Below, piece by piece: positions 16,724-25,384 of a stretch of DNA of 50,291 nucleotides. Below the pieces are notes generated by a model. It saw nothing but the letters and a program-made list of their open reading frames with translations, did not search any database and had not been told where the DNA came from. The position numbers and the translations under genes are program-made. The DNA is taken from the NCBI GenBank assembly GCA_035533075.1, contig DATLUO010000081.1:1-50291 (forward strand). The letters run 5' to 3'. The DNA is from Pirellulales bacterium. GTDB lineage: Bacteria > Planctomycetota > Planctomycetia > Pirellulales > JAICIG01. Within the stretch, counting starts at the first letter, position 1, and each line of letters begins with the position of its first letter.

Positions 16724-18034
16724 ATGAATCGAAAGCCGCCCGAATCGCCTGCCCGACAAACTCGCCGTAAGTTTCTTCGCACTGGCGCGACGATCACCGC
16801 CTCCGCCTTCGCGGCCCCGATGGTGATACCGCGGCACGTGCTGTCCGCTCCGGGCAAGCCCGGCGCGAACGACCGCATTACGGTGGGAGCCATCGGAGTG
16901 GGCGGCCGCGCCAAGCTGCTCTTGCAACAGCTCCCGGAGTCGGCCCAGATCGTGGCGCTGTGCGATTGCAATCTGCCGCGGGCCGACGAGTTCAAATCGA
17001 AGGCCAAGCAAGACTGGCCCGTCTATCAAGACTATCGAAGTTTGCTGGAGCGAAAGGACATCGACGCCGTGATCGTCGGCACCGGCGAGTTTCAGCGGGT
17101 GTTGCCATGCATTCACGCCTGTCAGGCGGGCAAAGACGTCTATGCCGAGAAGCCGCTGACGCTCTACGTGCGCGAGGGGCGTGCCTTGGTCGAGGCGGTG
17201 CGACGCTCCGACCGCGTGCTGCAGGTCGGTTCACAGCAGCGGTCGATGGCCATGAATCGCGTGGCCTGCGAGCTGGTCCGCGGCGGCGGCCTGGGCAAGC
17301 TGCTGGAAGTGCGGGCCATGAATTACAGTAATTCGTCGCCGGCCGAACCGCGTCCGGCGGCGGCCGTGCCCGACGGACTCGACTGGAATATGTGGCTCAA
17401 CCAGGCGGCCGAGCGGCCTTATCATCCCGACTGGATGGGCTGGATGCGGTGGCGCGATTTCGCCGGCGGCGAGATGACCAACTGGGGCGCTCACGGCGTC
17501 GACCAGATCCAATGGGCGCTGGGCATGGACGGCAGCGGGCCGACCGAAACGCGTCCCCTCTCGGCCGGACCGAACGGGCAGGTGGCCATGCGGTACTCCA
17601 ACGGCGTCGAGGTCAAGTTTGTGCTCGAACAGGGGCACGGCCCGATGGGCGGCGCCGTGTTCGTCGGTGAAAAAGGCAAGCTGGAAATCAACCGCAACAA
17701 GTTCACATCGAATCCGCCCGAAATCGCCGAAGAGCTCAAGAAGAAGGTCAACGTCGAAGAAGAAGAGCGGAAGTGGAGCGATCAACTGGCCCTCTGGCAG
17801 GCGCGCTGGCACATGCAAGACTGGCTCGACTGCATCCGCAGCCGCGAGCGGCCCGTGGCCGACGTCGAGATCGGGCACCGCTCGATCACGGTGTGCCATC
17901 TGGCCAACATCACTCGCGCCCTCGGCCGCGAGCTGCGCTGGGATCCGGTCCGCGAACAGTTCGTCGGCGACGATGAGGCCAACGCGATGCTCGACCGACC
18001 GCGGCGCAAGGGATTTGAGTTGCCGACGGTCTGA
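16724..18034 (+). CDS. Gfo/Idh/MocA oxidoreductase, Tat-exported
   Basis: This 436-residue protein has a twin-arginine signal (RRKFLRTGATITASAFAAP, residues 14-32). An NAD(P)-binding Rossmann fold follows (ITVGAIGVGGRAKLLL), with the EKPL motif (YAEKPLTLYV) typical of the family. Its C-terminal half carries GEMTNWGAHGVDQIQWALGMD, where the catalytic-domain His lies. Exported Gfo/Idh/MocA proteins are abundant in planctomycetes and are thought to act on sugar-type substrates outside the cytoplasm. The start at 16724 begins the Tat signal. The frame is open further upstream to 16664 but without protein-like sequence. The substrate is unknown. Its 3' end lies 15 bp from a broken gene on the other strand. 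Confidence 0.9.
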   Translation: MNRKPPESPARQTRRKFLRTGATITASAFAAPMVIPRHVLSAPGKPGANDRITVGAIGVGGRAKLLLQQLPESAQIVALCDCNLPRADEFKSKAKQDWPVYQDYRSLLERKDIDAVIVGTGEFQRVLPCIHACQAGKDVYAEKPLTLYVREGRALVEAVRRSDRVLQVGSQQRSMAMNRVACELVRGGGLGKLLEVRAMNYSNSSPAEPRPAAAVPDGLDWNMWLNQAAERPYHPDWMGWMRWRDFAGGEMTNWGAHGVDQIQWALGMDGSGPTETRPLSAGPNGQVAMRYSNGVEVKFVLEQGHGPMGGAVFVGEKGKLEINRNKFTSNPPEIAEELKKKVNVEEEERKWSDQLALWQARWHMQDWLDCIRSRERPVADVEIGHRSITVCHLANITRALGRELRWDPVREQFVGDDEANAMLDRPRRKGFELPTV

Positions 18035-18049
18035 ACGGTTCCTGACCAT

Positions 18050-18142
18050 CTGCGTCAGAAAATCAATCAGCCGCGCCGCATCGTCGACCACCAAGTAGGG
18101 CGTGACGCTAGGATGACCTTCGGGAATCGGCTTAACGGCCAT
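18050..18142 (-). pseudogene. 5' fragment of a VOC/PhnB-like glyoxalase-family gene
   Basis: On the minus strand an ATG at 18142 with a GAGGA ribosome site opens MAVKPIPEGHPSVTPYL and VVDDAARLIDFL. These are the well-known first 30 residues of PhnB-like VOC proteins. Similarity ends at about residue 31, just before the stop of the oxidoreductase gene on the other strand; downstream this frame is only antisense to that gene. The remaining roughly 100 residues of the family are absent, so this is the stub left by a deletion or recombination. Confidence 0.8.
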
Positions 18143-18300
18143 GATCGGCGGTCCTCACCGTCTTTTCCGTCGCCGTCGCCGTGGCGAGGCGGAAGGCGGC
18201 GCAAGCCAGGGCCGCGCCAGAATGACGGATGACGCCGGAAGCCCGCGCCGGAAACATACCACCGCGGAACTCGTCCACGTACTCTTGCCCGCCGCCCGCC

Positions 18301-18963
18301 ATGCCGAAGCACTTGCAGCGACAGATCGAGCTACTCAAGCAGAAGATTCTTTTCGTCGGTTCGATGGTGGAAGGGGCGATCGCCAATGCCGTGGCCGCCC
18401 TGGTGGAACGCGACGAAACGCTGGCCGCCAAAGTGCTGGAAGAAGACGCCGAAATCGACCGCATGGAGGTCGATGTCGAGGAAGACTGCCTCAAGATTCT
18501 GGCCCTCTATCAACCGGTGGCCGTCGATCTGCGGTTCGTGGTCGCCGTGCTCAAGATCAACAACGACCTGGAGCGGATGGGCGACCTGGCCAAGAACATA
18601 GCCAAGCGAGTGCTCTATCTGGCGAGGGTCGACCGGGTGGACGTGCCCGTCGATTTCCGCGGTATGGCGGTGCGTGCTCAGGACATGGTCAAGCGGAGCC
18701 TCGACGCCTTGGTGCGGGGCGATTCGGCGTTGGCCCACCAGGTGCGCCAGGACGACGACGAATTGGACGCCATGCGGCGGACGGTCCACGAGAAAATCCG
18801 CGTCGCTATCCGCGAGCGGCCGCAGCAGACCGAAACGCTGATGAAGCTCTATTCGATCGCCAAGCACCTGGAGCGGCTGGGCGACATGGCGACCAATGTG
18901 GCCGAAGACGTGATCTATATGGTCGAGGGCGACATTGTCCGCCATCAGGACGAAGAAGCCTGA
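18301..18963 (+). CDS. phoU: Phosphate signalling protein PhoU
   Basis: This 220-residue all-helical protein has two PhoU repeats. The first contains VAVDLRFVVAVLKINNDLERMGDLAKNIAKR, and the second LMKLYSIAKHLERLGDMATNVAEDVIYMVEG. The E/D-rich metal-binding patches ERMGD and ERLGD are intact. PhoU links the Pst phosphate transporter to the PhoR/PhoB system and represses phosphate uptake. No pst or phoB gene is in view; the gene stands alone here. The ATG at 18301 is chosen because the conserved start (HLQRQIELLKQKI) follows at once; the frame is open upstream to 18229. Confidence 0.93.
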   Translation: MPKHLQRQIELLKQKILFVGSMVEGAIANAVAALVERDETLAAKVLEEDAEIDRMEVDVEEDCLKILALYQPVAVDLRFVVAVLKINNDLERMGDLAKNIAKRVLYLARVDRVDVPVDFRGMAVRAQDMVKRSLDALVRGDSALAHQVRQDDDELDAMRRTVHEKIRVAIRERPQQTETLMKLYSIAKHLERLGDMATNVAEDVIYMVEGDIVRHQDEEA

Positions 18964-19172
18964 GCGGGCCGGCAAAATGGGCAGGAGGGCCAAAGCGGGC
19001 GTGTTCGGCGGAATGTTTGTTTCGCAAAAAGTCGGGTAATTCTCCGCCGCCGAGGGGACCGAACTAAGCGAAGAGTGCCGATTGCTCGTCAGAAGCCGGC
19101 TGGTGCGCCGCGCGGATTGGATCCGCCGGCTTTGGCCGGGCCGCCTTGCGCGGCGGGTTGGGAATTGCCTTC

Positions 19173-20174
19173 GTGTCACGCATCTCGATTATCATCCCGA
19201 CGTTGGAAAACACCGAAGCCCTGGAAAGCACCCTGCTTTCGGTGCTCGAACGCCGTCCGCCACGAAGCGAAATCGTCGTCGTGTTGGGCTGTGTTTATAC
19301 AGACCCCTACGGCCTGAAGGACGAAATCCGTTTCGTTCAGGCGCCCGACCGGTCGACGCTGGTCGACTTGGTCAATTGCGGCATTGCCGCCGCGCGGAGC
19401 GAGGTTGTCCATGTGTTGGCCTGCGGAGCGACGGTCGACGACGGCTGGACGCTCTCGGCGGTACGCCGCTTCGAAGACCCGCACGTGGCCGCGGTCGCGG
19501 CCGTGGTGTTGGACGCAACGGCACCCGCGCGCGTGATCGCAGCCGGCTCGACATGGTCGTGGGGCGGGCACTCGGCGGCGTCGGCCCACGGTTGCCCGGT
19601 TGAAGCCGTCGGTGTGATCGGTCGCACGTGGGTTGGCCCGCATCTGGCCGGCGCGTTTTATCGCCGCGGCGCCTTCGTCGAGCTGGGATCGCTGGACGCC
19701 ACGTTGCCGGCCGAGCTGGCCGCCGTCGACCTGGCTTTGCGAATGCGGCACGCCGGCCGGCATTGCGTGCTTGACTGCGAGTCGAAGATCTTCGTCGATC
19801 CGCGACTTGTGGGCGGCGACGGTTTCTTCCGGCGATCGCGGCACAGCGAACGGCTGTTCTGGCGACACGCCCGGCAGCGCGGTTGGGTACGCAGCCTGTT
19901 TGCCCACGGCTGTCGCGTGGCGGTCGAGGCGCTGACCAGTATTCCGCGGCCGTGGCTCGTGACGCAACTCGTCGGCCGCATGGCGGGTCTGTGCGACGGA
20001 ACTGCTCCGCAGATTTCGCCGATCGCGCCTGTGGCGGAAACAAATGCCGCTACGGCCGTGAGCAATCCGGCGCGGCGGGTTGACGCAGCCCATAAATCGC
20101 CGGAAGAGAGAAAGAAAGCTTCTCGCCGTTCAACGGGCCGCCATAAACGGCGCCAGCGGAAAGAGATCATCTAA
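19173..20174 (+). CDS. GT2-like glycosyltransferase-family protein
   Basis: This protein is about 333 residues long. The N-terminus SRISIIIPTLENTEALESTLLSVL is the standard opening of family 2 glycosyltransferases, and LVDLVNCGIAAARSEVVHVLACGATVDDGW corresponds to the region where the DxD metal site normally lies. Here the usual D-x-D is replaced by ACGATVDDG, so activity is uncertain. The C-terminus is a basic tail (KKASRRSTGRHKRRQRK). GTG at 19173 is the likely start, since a TTG at 19146 lies further upstream and no ATG precedes the conserved segment. The acceptor is unknown. It is convergent with ispH, 36 bp apart. Confidence 0.7.
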   Translation: MSRISIIIPTLENTEALESTLLSVLERRPPRSEIVVVLGCVYTDPYGLKDEIRFVQAPDRSTLVDLVNCGIAAARSEVVHVLACGATVDDGWTLSAVRRFEDPHVAAVAAVVLDATAPARVIAAGSTWSWGGHSAASAHGCPVEAVGVIGRTWVGPHLAGAFYRRGAFVELGSLDATLPAELAAVDLALRMRHAGRHCVLDCESKIFVDPRLVGGDGFFRRSRHSERLFWRHARQRGWVRSLFAHGCRVAVEALTSIPRPWLVTQLVGRMAGLCDGTAPQISPIAPVAETNAATAVSNPARRVDAAHKSPEERKKASRRSTGRHKRRQRKEII

Positions 20175-20210
20175 GGCTGTCGGCCTGGAACGTCTGCGCC
20201 GCAAGGGGGC

Positions 20211-21152
20211 TCACTCCCGTCGCGCGGCCACCTGCCGCAACTCGCGGGGCAGCGGAAAATAGACCTCTTCGGGACGCACGCTCCGCGATTCGACGCTGGC
20301 ATCGAACCGCTTGCGCAAGAACTCGATGCAGTCTTCCACCACCAACTCCGGCGCGCTGGCCCCGGCCGTGACCAACACCGTTTCGTGGCCGCGAAACCAA
20401 CTGACGTCGATGTCGGCCGAGCCGTCGATCAAGTAGGCCGGCACACCGTTCTCCGTCGAAATCTCGGCCAGCCGCTGGCTGTTCGAGCTGTTCTGGCTCC
20501 CCAAAACCAGCACCAGGTCGGCTTCGCGCGAGAGCACCTTGACGGCCTCCTGCCGGTTTTGCGTGGCGTAGCAGATGTCTTCCTTGGGCGGGTTGGCAAT
20601 CTGCGGAAAGCGTCGTCGCAGCCGCTCGATGATGCGGTTGGCGTCGTCCACGGAAAGCGTCGTTTGCGTCAGGTATGCCAGCTTGGCTCCCGGCGGCACC
20701 TGCAGGCGATCGACGTCGTCGGGCGTTTCGACCAGCACGATCGAGCCGGGTGCTTCGCCCATCGTGCCAATCACCTCGTCGTGCCCCTCATGGCCGATCA
20801 GCACGATCGTGTAGCCCTCTTTGGCGTAGCGGATCGCCTCCAGGTGGACCTTCGTCACCAAGGGACACGTGGCGTCGATCGTTTGCAGGCGGCGTTCATC
20901 GGCCAGCCGCCGAATTTCGGGCGAAACCCCGTGGGCCGAGTAGAGCAGCACCGCTCCCTCGGGCACTTCGGCCAACTCATCGACAAACACCACCCCTTTG
21001 GCGCGGAACGTTTCGACGACGTAGCGATTATGGACGATTTCGTGATAGACGTAGATCGGCGTGCCGTAAATCTCGATGGCCAGATCGAGGCTTTCGATCG
21101 CCATGTTCACGCCCGCACAAAAACCGCGCGGGCCGGCCAGGATGATTCTCAT
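20211..21152 (-). CDS. ispH: 4-hydroxy-3-methylbut-2-enyl diphosphate reductase
   Basis: This 313-residue enzyme performs the last step of the MEP pathway, converting HMBPP to IPP and DMAPP with a 4Fe-4S cluster. The three cluster cysteines are visible: C12 (GPRGFCAGV), C96 (DATCPLVTKVH) and C194 (EDICYATQNR). The substrate residues H41 (YHEIVHN), H124 and E126 (GHEGHDEV) are present, as are SQNSSNSQRL and TAGASAPE. The ATG at 21152 is chosen because conserved MRIILAGPRG starts there. The gene is divergent from hpnC across 74 bp, so isoprenoid precursor supply and squalene synthesis may share a control region. Confidence 0.97.
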   Translation of the reverse strand: MRIILAGPRGFCAGVNMAIESLDLAIEIYGTPIYVYHEIVHNRYVVETFRAKGVVFVDELAEVPEGAVLLYSAHGVSPEIRRLADERRLQTIDATCPLVTKVHLEAIRYAKEGYTIVLIGHEGHDEVIGTMGEAPGSIVLVETPDDVDRLQVPPGAKLAYLTQTTLSVDDANRIIERLRRRFPQIANPPKEDICYATQNRQEAVKVLSREADLVLVLGSQNSSNSQRLAEISTENGVPAYLIDGSADIDVSWFRGHETVLVTAGASAPELVVEDCIEFLRKRFDASVESRSVRPEEVYFPLPRELRQVAARRE

Positions 21153-21226
21153 AACGGTTTGTCTCGGAGGCGAGGATTCATCATAATACATCATTGGGGG
21201 GCGGTTGACCATTTGAACGGACGCTG

Positions 21227-22153
21227 ATGACTTCTGCTGTATTCGCCGCGGAATTGGCAAGGCACGGCCCCGCCGCCGCGGTACGTGAGCCGCCGTCGCT
21301 CGCCGCCAGCCGGGACTATTGCCGGCGTCTGGCCCGCCGTCATTACGAGAACTTCGTCGTCGCCAGCCGCTTGCTGCCACGTCCGCTCAGGCAGCACTTC
21401 GCCAACGTCTATGCCTATTGCCGCTGGTCCGACGACCTGGCCGATGAAACCGCCGGAGCGGAAGAAAGTCTCGCATTGCTCGATTGGTGGCAAAAGCAAC
21501 TTGAAGAGTGCTATGCCGGCCGGGCCTCGCACCCGGTGTTCGTGGCCCTGAGCGAGACGATTCGCGAGTTCGAGATTCCGCCCGGTCCATTGCGGGCGCT
21601 GCTGAGCGCCTTTCGACAAGACCAGCGGGTCACGCGGTACGAAACGTTCGACGATCTGCTCGATTATTGCCGGCGGTCGGCCAACCCGGTCGGCCGGCTG
21701 GTGTTGTGCTTGGGGCGGGTCCACGACGAAGATCGCGGCCGCCTTTCCGATTCGGTTTGCACCGGCCTGCAGCTTGCCAACTTCTGGCAAGACGTGGCCG
21801 GCGATTGGCGACGCGGCCGCATCTATGTTCCGCTGGAAGACGTTCGCCGCTTCGGCTTTTCGGAAAGCGATTTCGCGGCCGGCAGATCGAACCAGGCTTT
21901 TCAGCGGCTGATGGCCTTTGAGGTCGAGCGGGCAGAAACCTGGCTGCGCAACGGGTTGCCGCTGATCGAACGCTTGCCCGGCTGGCTGGCGGGCGACGTG
22001 TGGCTGATCGTTCAAGGCGGGCTGAAAATCCTCGACAAAATCCGTTCGGTCGAGTTTGACGTCTGGTGGCGACGCCCGCGGGTGACGCGCTGCGACCAGG
22101 CACGTCTGCTGGCCGGCTACCTGGTGCGCCGCGCGACGGCGGGAAGAAGATGA
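21227..22153 (+). CDS. hpnC: Squalene synthesis protein HpnC
   Basis: This 308-residue member of the squalene/phytoene synthase family shows the two Asp-rich sites: YCRWSDDLADE (DDLAD, 69-73) and LANFWQDVAGDWRRGRIYVPLEDV. In the HpnCDE route, HpnD makes presqualene diphosphate from two farnesyl diphosphates, HpnC converts it to hydroxysqualene and HpnE reduces that to squalene. HpnC is distinguished from HpnD by the NFWQDV form of the second motif and by gene order. The stop overlaps the next ATG as ATGA. Confidence 0.93.
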   Translation: MTSAVFAAELARHGPAAAVREPPSLAASRDYCRRLARRHYENFVVASRLLPRPLRQHFANVYAYCRWSDDLADETAGAEESLALLDWWQKQLEECYAGRASHPVFVALSETIREFEIPPGPLRALLSAFRQDQRVTRYETFDDLLDYCRRSANPVGRLVLCLGRVHDEDRGRLSDSVCTGLQLANFWQDVAGDWRRGRIYVPLEDVRRFGFSESDFAAGRSNQAFQRLMAFEVERAETWLRNGLPLIERLPGWLAGDVWLIVQGGLKILDKIRSVEFDVWWRRPRVTRCDQARLLAGYLVRRATAGRR

Positions 22154-23040
22154 CCGTTTCGCTCGCCGCCAGCTACGACAACTGCCGCCGCCTGGCCCGC
22201 CGCTCGGCCAAGAATTTTTACTATTCGTTTCTCGTCCTGCCGCGCGAGAAACGCCGGGCGATGTGTGCGCTGTACGCCTTCTCGCGCCAGACCGACGACT
22301 TGGGCGACAGCCCCCGGCCGCTCGATCAGCGGCGGGCGGCCTTGACGCAATGGCGGGCGTCGCTCGACCGTTGCCTGAGCGGCGTCTACGACTCACCCAT
22401 CTTCCCCGCCTTGGCCGACACGATCGAACGCTATCGGCTACCGCCGGAGCACTTGCACGCTCTGATCGACGGCGTCGAGATGGATCTCGGTTCCTGCCAG
22501 TACGAGTCGTTCGCGGACCTGAGCGATTATTGCTACAAGGTCGCATCGGTCGTCGGCCTGTGCTGCATCCGGATATGGGGCTTTAGCAACGAGCGGGCGT
22601 TCGAACCGGCGGTGAAGTGCGGCCTTGCCTTGCAGTTGACGAACATCTTGCGCGACCTGGAAGAAGACGCCGCCGCGGGCCGCGTATACCTGCCTCAAGA
22701 AGACCTGCGCCGGTTCGGCTACGCCGCCGATGAATTGCGGCGAGGCGTTGTCGACCGCCGGTTTCGCGAGTTGATGCGGTTCGAGATCGAGCGTGTCGAG
22801 CGGTTTTACGACGACGCGGCCGAACTGCACCGCTGGCTGTCGCCCGACGGCCGGTCGGTGTTCGGCGCCATGACGAGCATCTATCGCGGGCTGCTCGATG
22901 AAATCAAGCGTCGCGACGGCGACGTGTTCGGGCATCGCGTTCAGCTCACGGCGTGGCGCAAGCTGAGCATCGCCGGTCGCTGGCTGCTGGCGAGTCCCGG
23001 CCATGCGGTGCCCGCGCCGGCCGGGGCCAGGCGGCAATGA
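22150..23040 (+). CDS. hpnD: Presqualene diphosphate synthase HpnD
   Basis: This 296-residue squalene/phytoene synthase family enzyme joins two farnesyl diphosphates into presqualene diphosphate, needing Mg2+. Both Asp-rich motifs are intact: SRQTDDLGDS near residue 50 and LTNILRDLEEDAAAGRVYLPQED in the second half. The YSF...LPREKRRAMCALYAF block at 26-47 is typical for HpnD. The start at 22150 overlaps the hpnC stop and the stop overlaps the hpnE start, both as ATGA, so the three proteins are probably translated in fixed ratio from one transcript. Confidence 0.94.
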   Translation: MTVSLAASYDNCRRLARRSAKNFYYSFLVLPREKRRAMCALYAFSRQTDDLGDSPRPLDQRRAALTQWRASLDRCLSGVYDSPIFPALADTIERYRLPPEHLHALIDGVEMDLGSCQYESFADLSDYCYKVASVVGLCCIRIWGFSNERAFEPAVKCGLALQLTNILRDLEEDAAAGRVYLPQEDLRRFGYAADELRRGVVDRRFRELMRFEIERVERFYDDAAELHRWLSPDGRSVFGAMTSIYRGLLDEIKRRDGDVFGHRVQLTAWRKLSIAGRWLLASPGHAVPAPAGARRQ

Positions 23041-24479
23041 CGCCCGACGCCGCCCCGCGCCGCATCGCCATCGTGGGAGGAGGCCTGGCCGGCCTGGCCG
23101 CGGCGGCGGCGCTGGCCGAACGGGGCTTCGAACTGGAACTGTATGAGTCGCGCCGGCGGCTGGGCGGACGCGCCGCCAGCTTCTACGACGCGGCCAGCGG
23201 CGAGTGGATCGACCATTGCCAGCACGTCGGCATGGGGTGTTGCACCAACCTGATCGACTTTTGCCGCCGCACCGGACTGTCGAAGCTCTTGCGACGCGAC
23301 CGGGTGCTCCACTTCTTTGGGCCTGACGGCCGATGCTTTCGGCTGGCGGCCAGTCGTTGGCTGCCGGCGCCGCTACACTTGGCGCCGGCCTTGCTGCGCA
23401 TGGGCTATCTCTCCTTGGGAGAGCGGGCGGCGATTGCCCGGACCATGCTGCGGCTCGGCCGCATCGGATCGGACGGCAACCAGGAAGCGACCATCGGCCA
23501 TTGGCTGCGCGACCAAGGTCAAAGTCCGCGGGCCATCGAGCGTTTCTGGTCGGTCGTGCTGGTCAGTGCTTTGGGAGAGGATCTCGATCGGGCCTCGCCG
23601 GCGGCTGCTCGAAAGGTGTTCGTCGATGGGTTCCTCGCTGCCCGCACGGCGTATGAGATCGATGTCCCTCGCGTCGCGCTGGGCGAGCTCTATGGCGAGC
23701 GGCTGGAGGGCTGGTTGAATAGCCGCGGCGTGTCGCTGCAGTTAGGCACGCCCGTCAAGCAGATCGAAGGCGACGCCGCGGGCGTGAGCAAGATCGTGCT
23801 GGCCGACGGCACGCGGCGCGAGATCGACGGCGTGATTGCGGCCGTCACTTGGAAGCGGGTTCACGAGTTGTTCGACGCTCCGCTACTGGCCCGACTGCCC
23901 GAGTTGTCGGGCGTCGATCAGATCGAGGCGGCTCCCATCACGGGCGTCCACCTCTGGTTCGATCGCGAGATTACGCCCTTGCCGCACGCGGTGCTGGTCG
24001 GCCGGTTGAGCCAATGGCTGTTCAATCGCGGCGGCGCGTCGGCAGGACCGGTCGAGCACTATTATCAAGTGGTGATTAGCGCATCGCGGTCGTTGGCCGG
24101 ACGCGATCGCGCGGCGGTGATCGACGAAATCATCGGCGACCTCGCTGCGATCTGGCCGGTGGCACGGGAAGCAACGCTGCTCCGCTGGCGGATCGTGACC
24201 GAACAGGCCGCGGTGTTCTCCGTGCGGCCGGGCATCGAACGTCTGCGTCCTCCGCAGCAAACCTCGATCGCCAACCTGGCGTTGGCCGGCGACTGGACGC
24301 GCACGGGCTGGCCCTCCACGATGGAGGGCGCCGTCCGCAGCGGCTACTTTGCCGCTGAAGCAATCTTGAACGCCTTTGGGCGCCACGAGCGAATCCTGGT
24401 GCCGGACATGAGGCCATCCTGGTTGGCCAGGCTGCTGCTGGGCTGCGGCGGACAAGAGGGATGGAAAGGCACGGCCTGA
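23037..24479 (+). CDS. hpnE: Hydroxysqualene dehydroxylase HpnE
   Basis: This 480-residue FAD-dependent amine-oxidase-family protein reduces hydroxysqualene to squalene. The dinucleotide fold is at the N-terminus (RIAIVGGGLAGLAAAAALAERG, with ELYESRRRLGGRAASF after it). The C-terminal FAD signature is NLALAGDWTRTGWPSTMEGAVRSGYFAAEAIL. The start overlaps the hpnD stop as ATGA. The gene closes the hpnCDE operon; no hopene cyclase is in the window, so the product could also feed sterol or other squalene use. The last 20 residues (PSWLARLLLGCGGQEGW) are hydrophobic and may attach the protein to the membrane. Confidence 0.93.
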   Translation: MTPDAAPRRIAIVGGGLAGLAAAAALAERGFELELYESRRRLGGRAASFYDAASGEWIDHCQHVGMGCCTNLIDFCRRTGLSKLLRRDRVLHFFGPDGRCFRLAASRWLPAPLHLAPALLRMGYLSLGERAAIARTMLRLGRIGSDGNQEATIGHWLRDQGQSPRAIERFWSVVLVSALGEDLDRASPAAARKVFVDGFLAARTAYEIDVPRVALGELYGERLEGWLNSRGVSLQLGTPVKQIEGDAAGVSKIVLADGTRREIDGVIAAVTWKRVHELFDAPLLARLPELSGVDQIEAAPITGVHLWFDREITPLPHAVLVGRLSQWLFNRGGASAGPVEHYYQVVISASRSLAGRDRAAVIDEIIGDLAAIWPVAREATLLRWRIVTEQAAVFSVRPGIERLRPPQQTSIANLALAGDWTRTGWPSTMEGAVRSGYFAAEAILNAFGRHERILVPDMRPSWLARLLLGCGGQEGWKGTA

Positions 24480-24556
24480 AATGATATTCTGTACACGCTG
24501 GGTGGATCGAAGGGCGTACTTTGGAATATGGGCGACGGGGACGTTTACGGAGCGAC

Positions 24557-25384
24557 ATGGTGAAAATCAAGAACGGGTCATCGCGGAAGCGGAATGGAAA
24601 CGGCTCGCAAACCGCTTTGTTCGAGGAAGACGCGCGCGAGTCGGTCGTTTGCGGAGCGGGGCACGAATACTTGACGGTGCTCCCGCCCGCAGATGTGTCG
24701 GACACCCTGCAAGCAGTCCGCTCCCCCGTGAAAGTCGTCATGCTCGACCCTTGGTACAACAAGGGCTTTGGCGGTGTCCGCGACGACTATGACGAATGGC
24801 TCGCCGACGTCGTGGCGAAGTCGGGCAAGATCGCGGAGCACGTCTACGTGTGGGGCTTCCCCGAGATTATTTGGCGGCTGTTGAACAACCTTCCTGGCGA
24901 TTTGAAATTGATTGCATGGTTGACCTGGTTTTACCGAAACTGCCCCTCGGTCATTCGCGGCTGGCGTTCGGCACAATACACCTGCCTGCACTTGGCGCGG
25001 GAGGATGCTCAACTCTATGCCGAGCATTTTTTGAACGACGTTCAGCTCGCGAAGCAACGCGAGGGCAAGTTGAGGTACATCCCCGGACCGCCGAGCGTAA
25101 TCGACGTTCCGCTCAATATTGGGTTTGTCGGCAGGAACGAACAAACGGGGCATCCCTCGCAGAAGCCCGAAAAGGTCATCGAACCGCTGATTCAAATGGC
25201 AACGAAGCCCGGAGATACGGTTTTGGACCCCATGTGCGGTTCGGGGACGACGGGAGCGGTTTGCGCCAAGCTTGGCCGGCACGCGATACTGTGTGACATC
25301 TCCGAGGAATACACGGTGATTACCGAACAGCGGCTTGGGGTCACGCGCTGTCAATCGCCGAAGTATTCGCGCAAGAAGTCATAG
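24557..25384 (+). CDS. DNA methyltransferase, beta-class (N4-C or N6-A)
   Basis: This 275-residue enzyme has the catalytic motif DPWY at 64-67 (LDPWYNKGFGG) before the SAM-binding motif at about 224-232 (LDPMCGSGTTG), preceded by HPSQKP, the motif X region. The order IV then X-I marks the beta class of amino-methyltransferases. DPWY replaces the commoner DPPY. A basic N-terminal tail (KIKNGSSRKRNGNG) is present. Its 3' end overlaps that of the HNH endonuclease gene on the other strand by 34 bp, and the two most likely form a type II restriction-modification pair. The target sequence is not predictable. Codon and base use are more AT-rich than in hpnCDE, suggesting transfer. Confidence 0.88.
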   Translation: MVKIKNGSSRKRNGNGSQTALFEEDARESVVCGAGHEYLTVLPPADVSDTLQAVRSPVKVVMLDPWYNKGFGGVRDDYDEWLADVVAKSGKIAEHVYVWGFPEIIWRLLNNLPGDLKLIAWLTWFYRNCPSVIRGWRSAQYTCLHLAREDAQLYAEHFLNDVQLAKQREGKLRYIPGPPSVIDVPLNIGFVGRNEQTGHPSQKPEKVIEPLIQMATKPGDTVLDPMCGSGTTGAVCAKLGRHAILCDISEEYTVITEQRLGVTRCQSPKYSRKKS

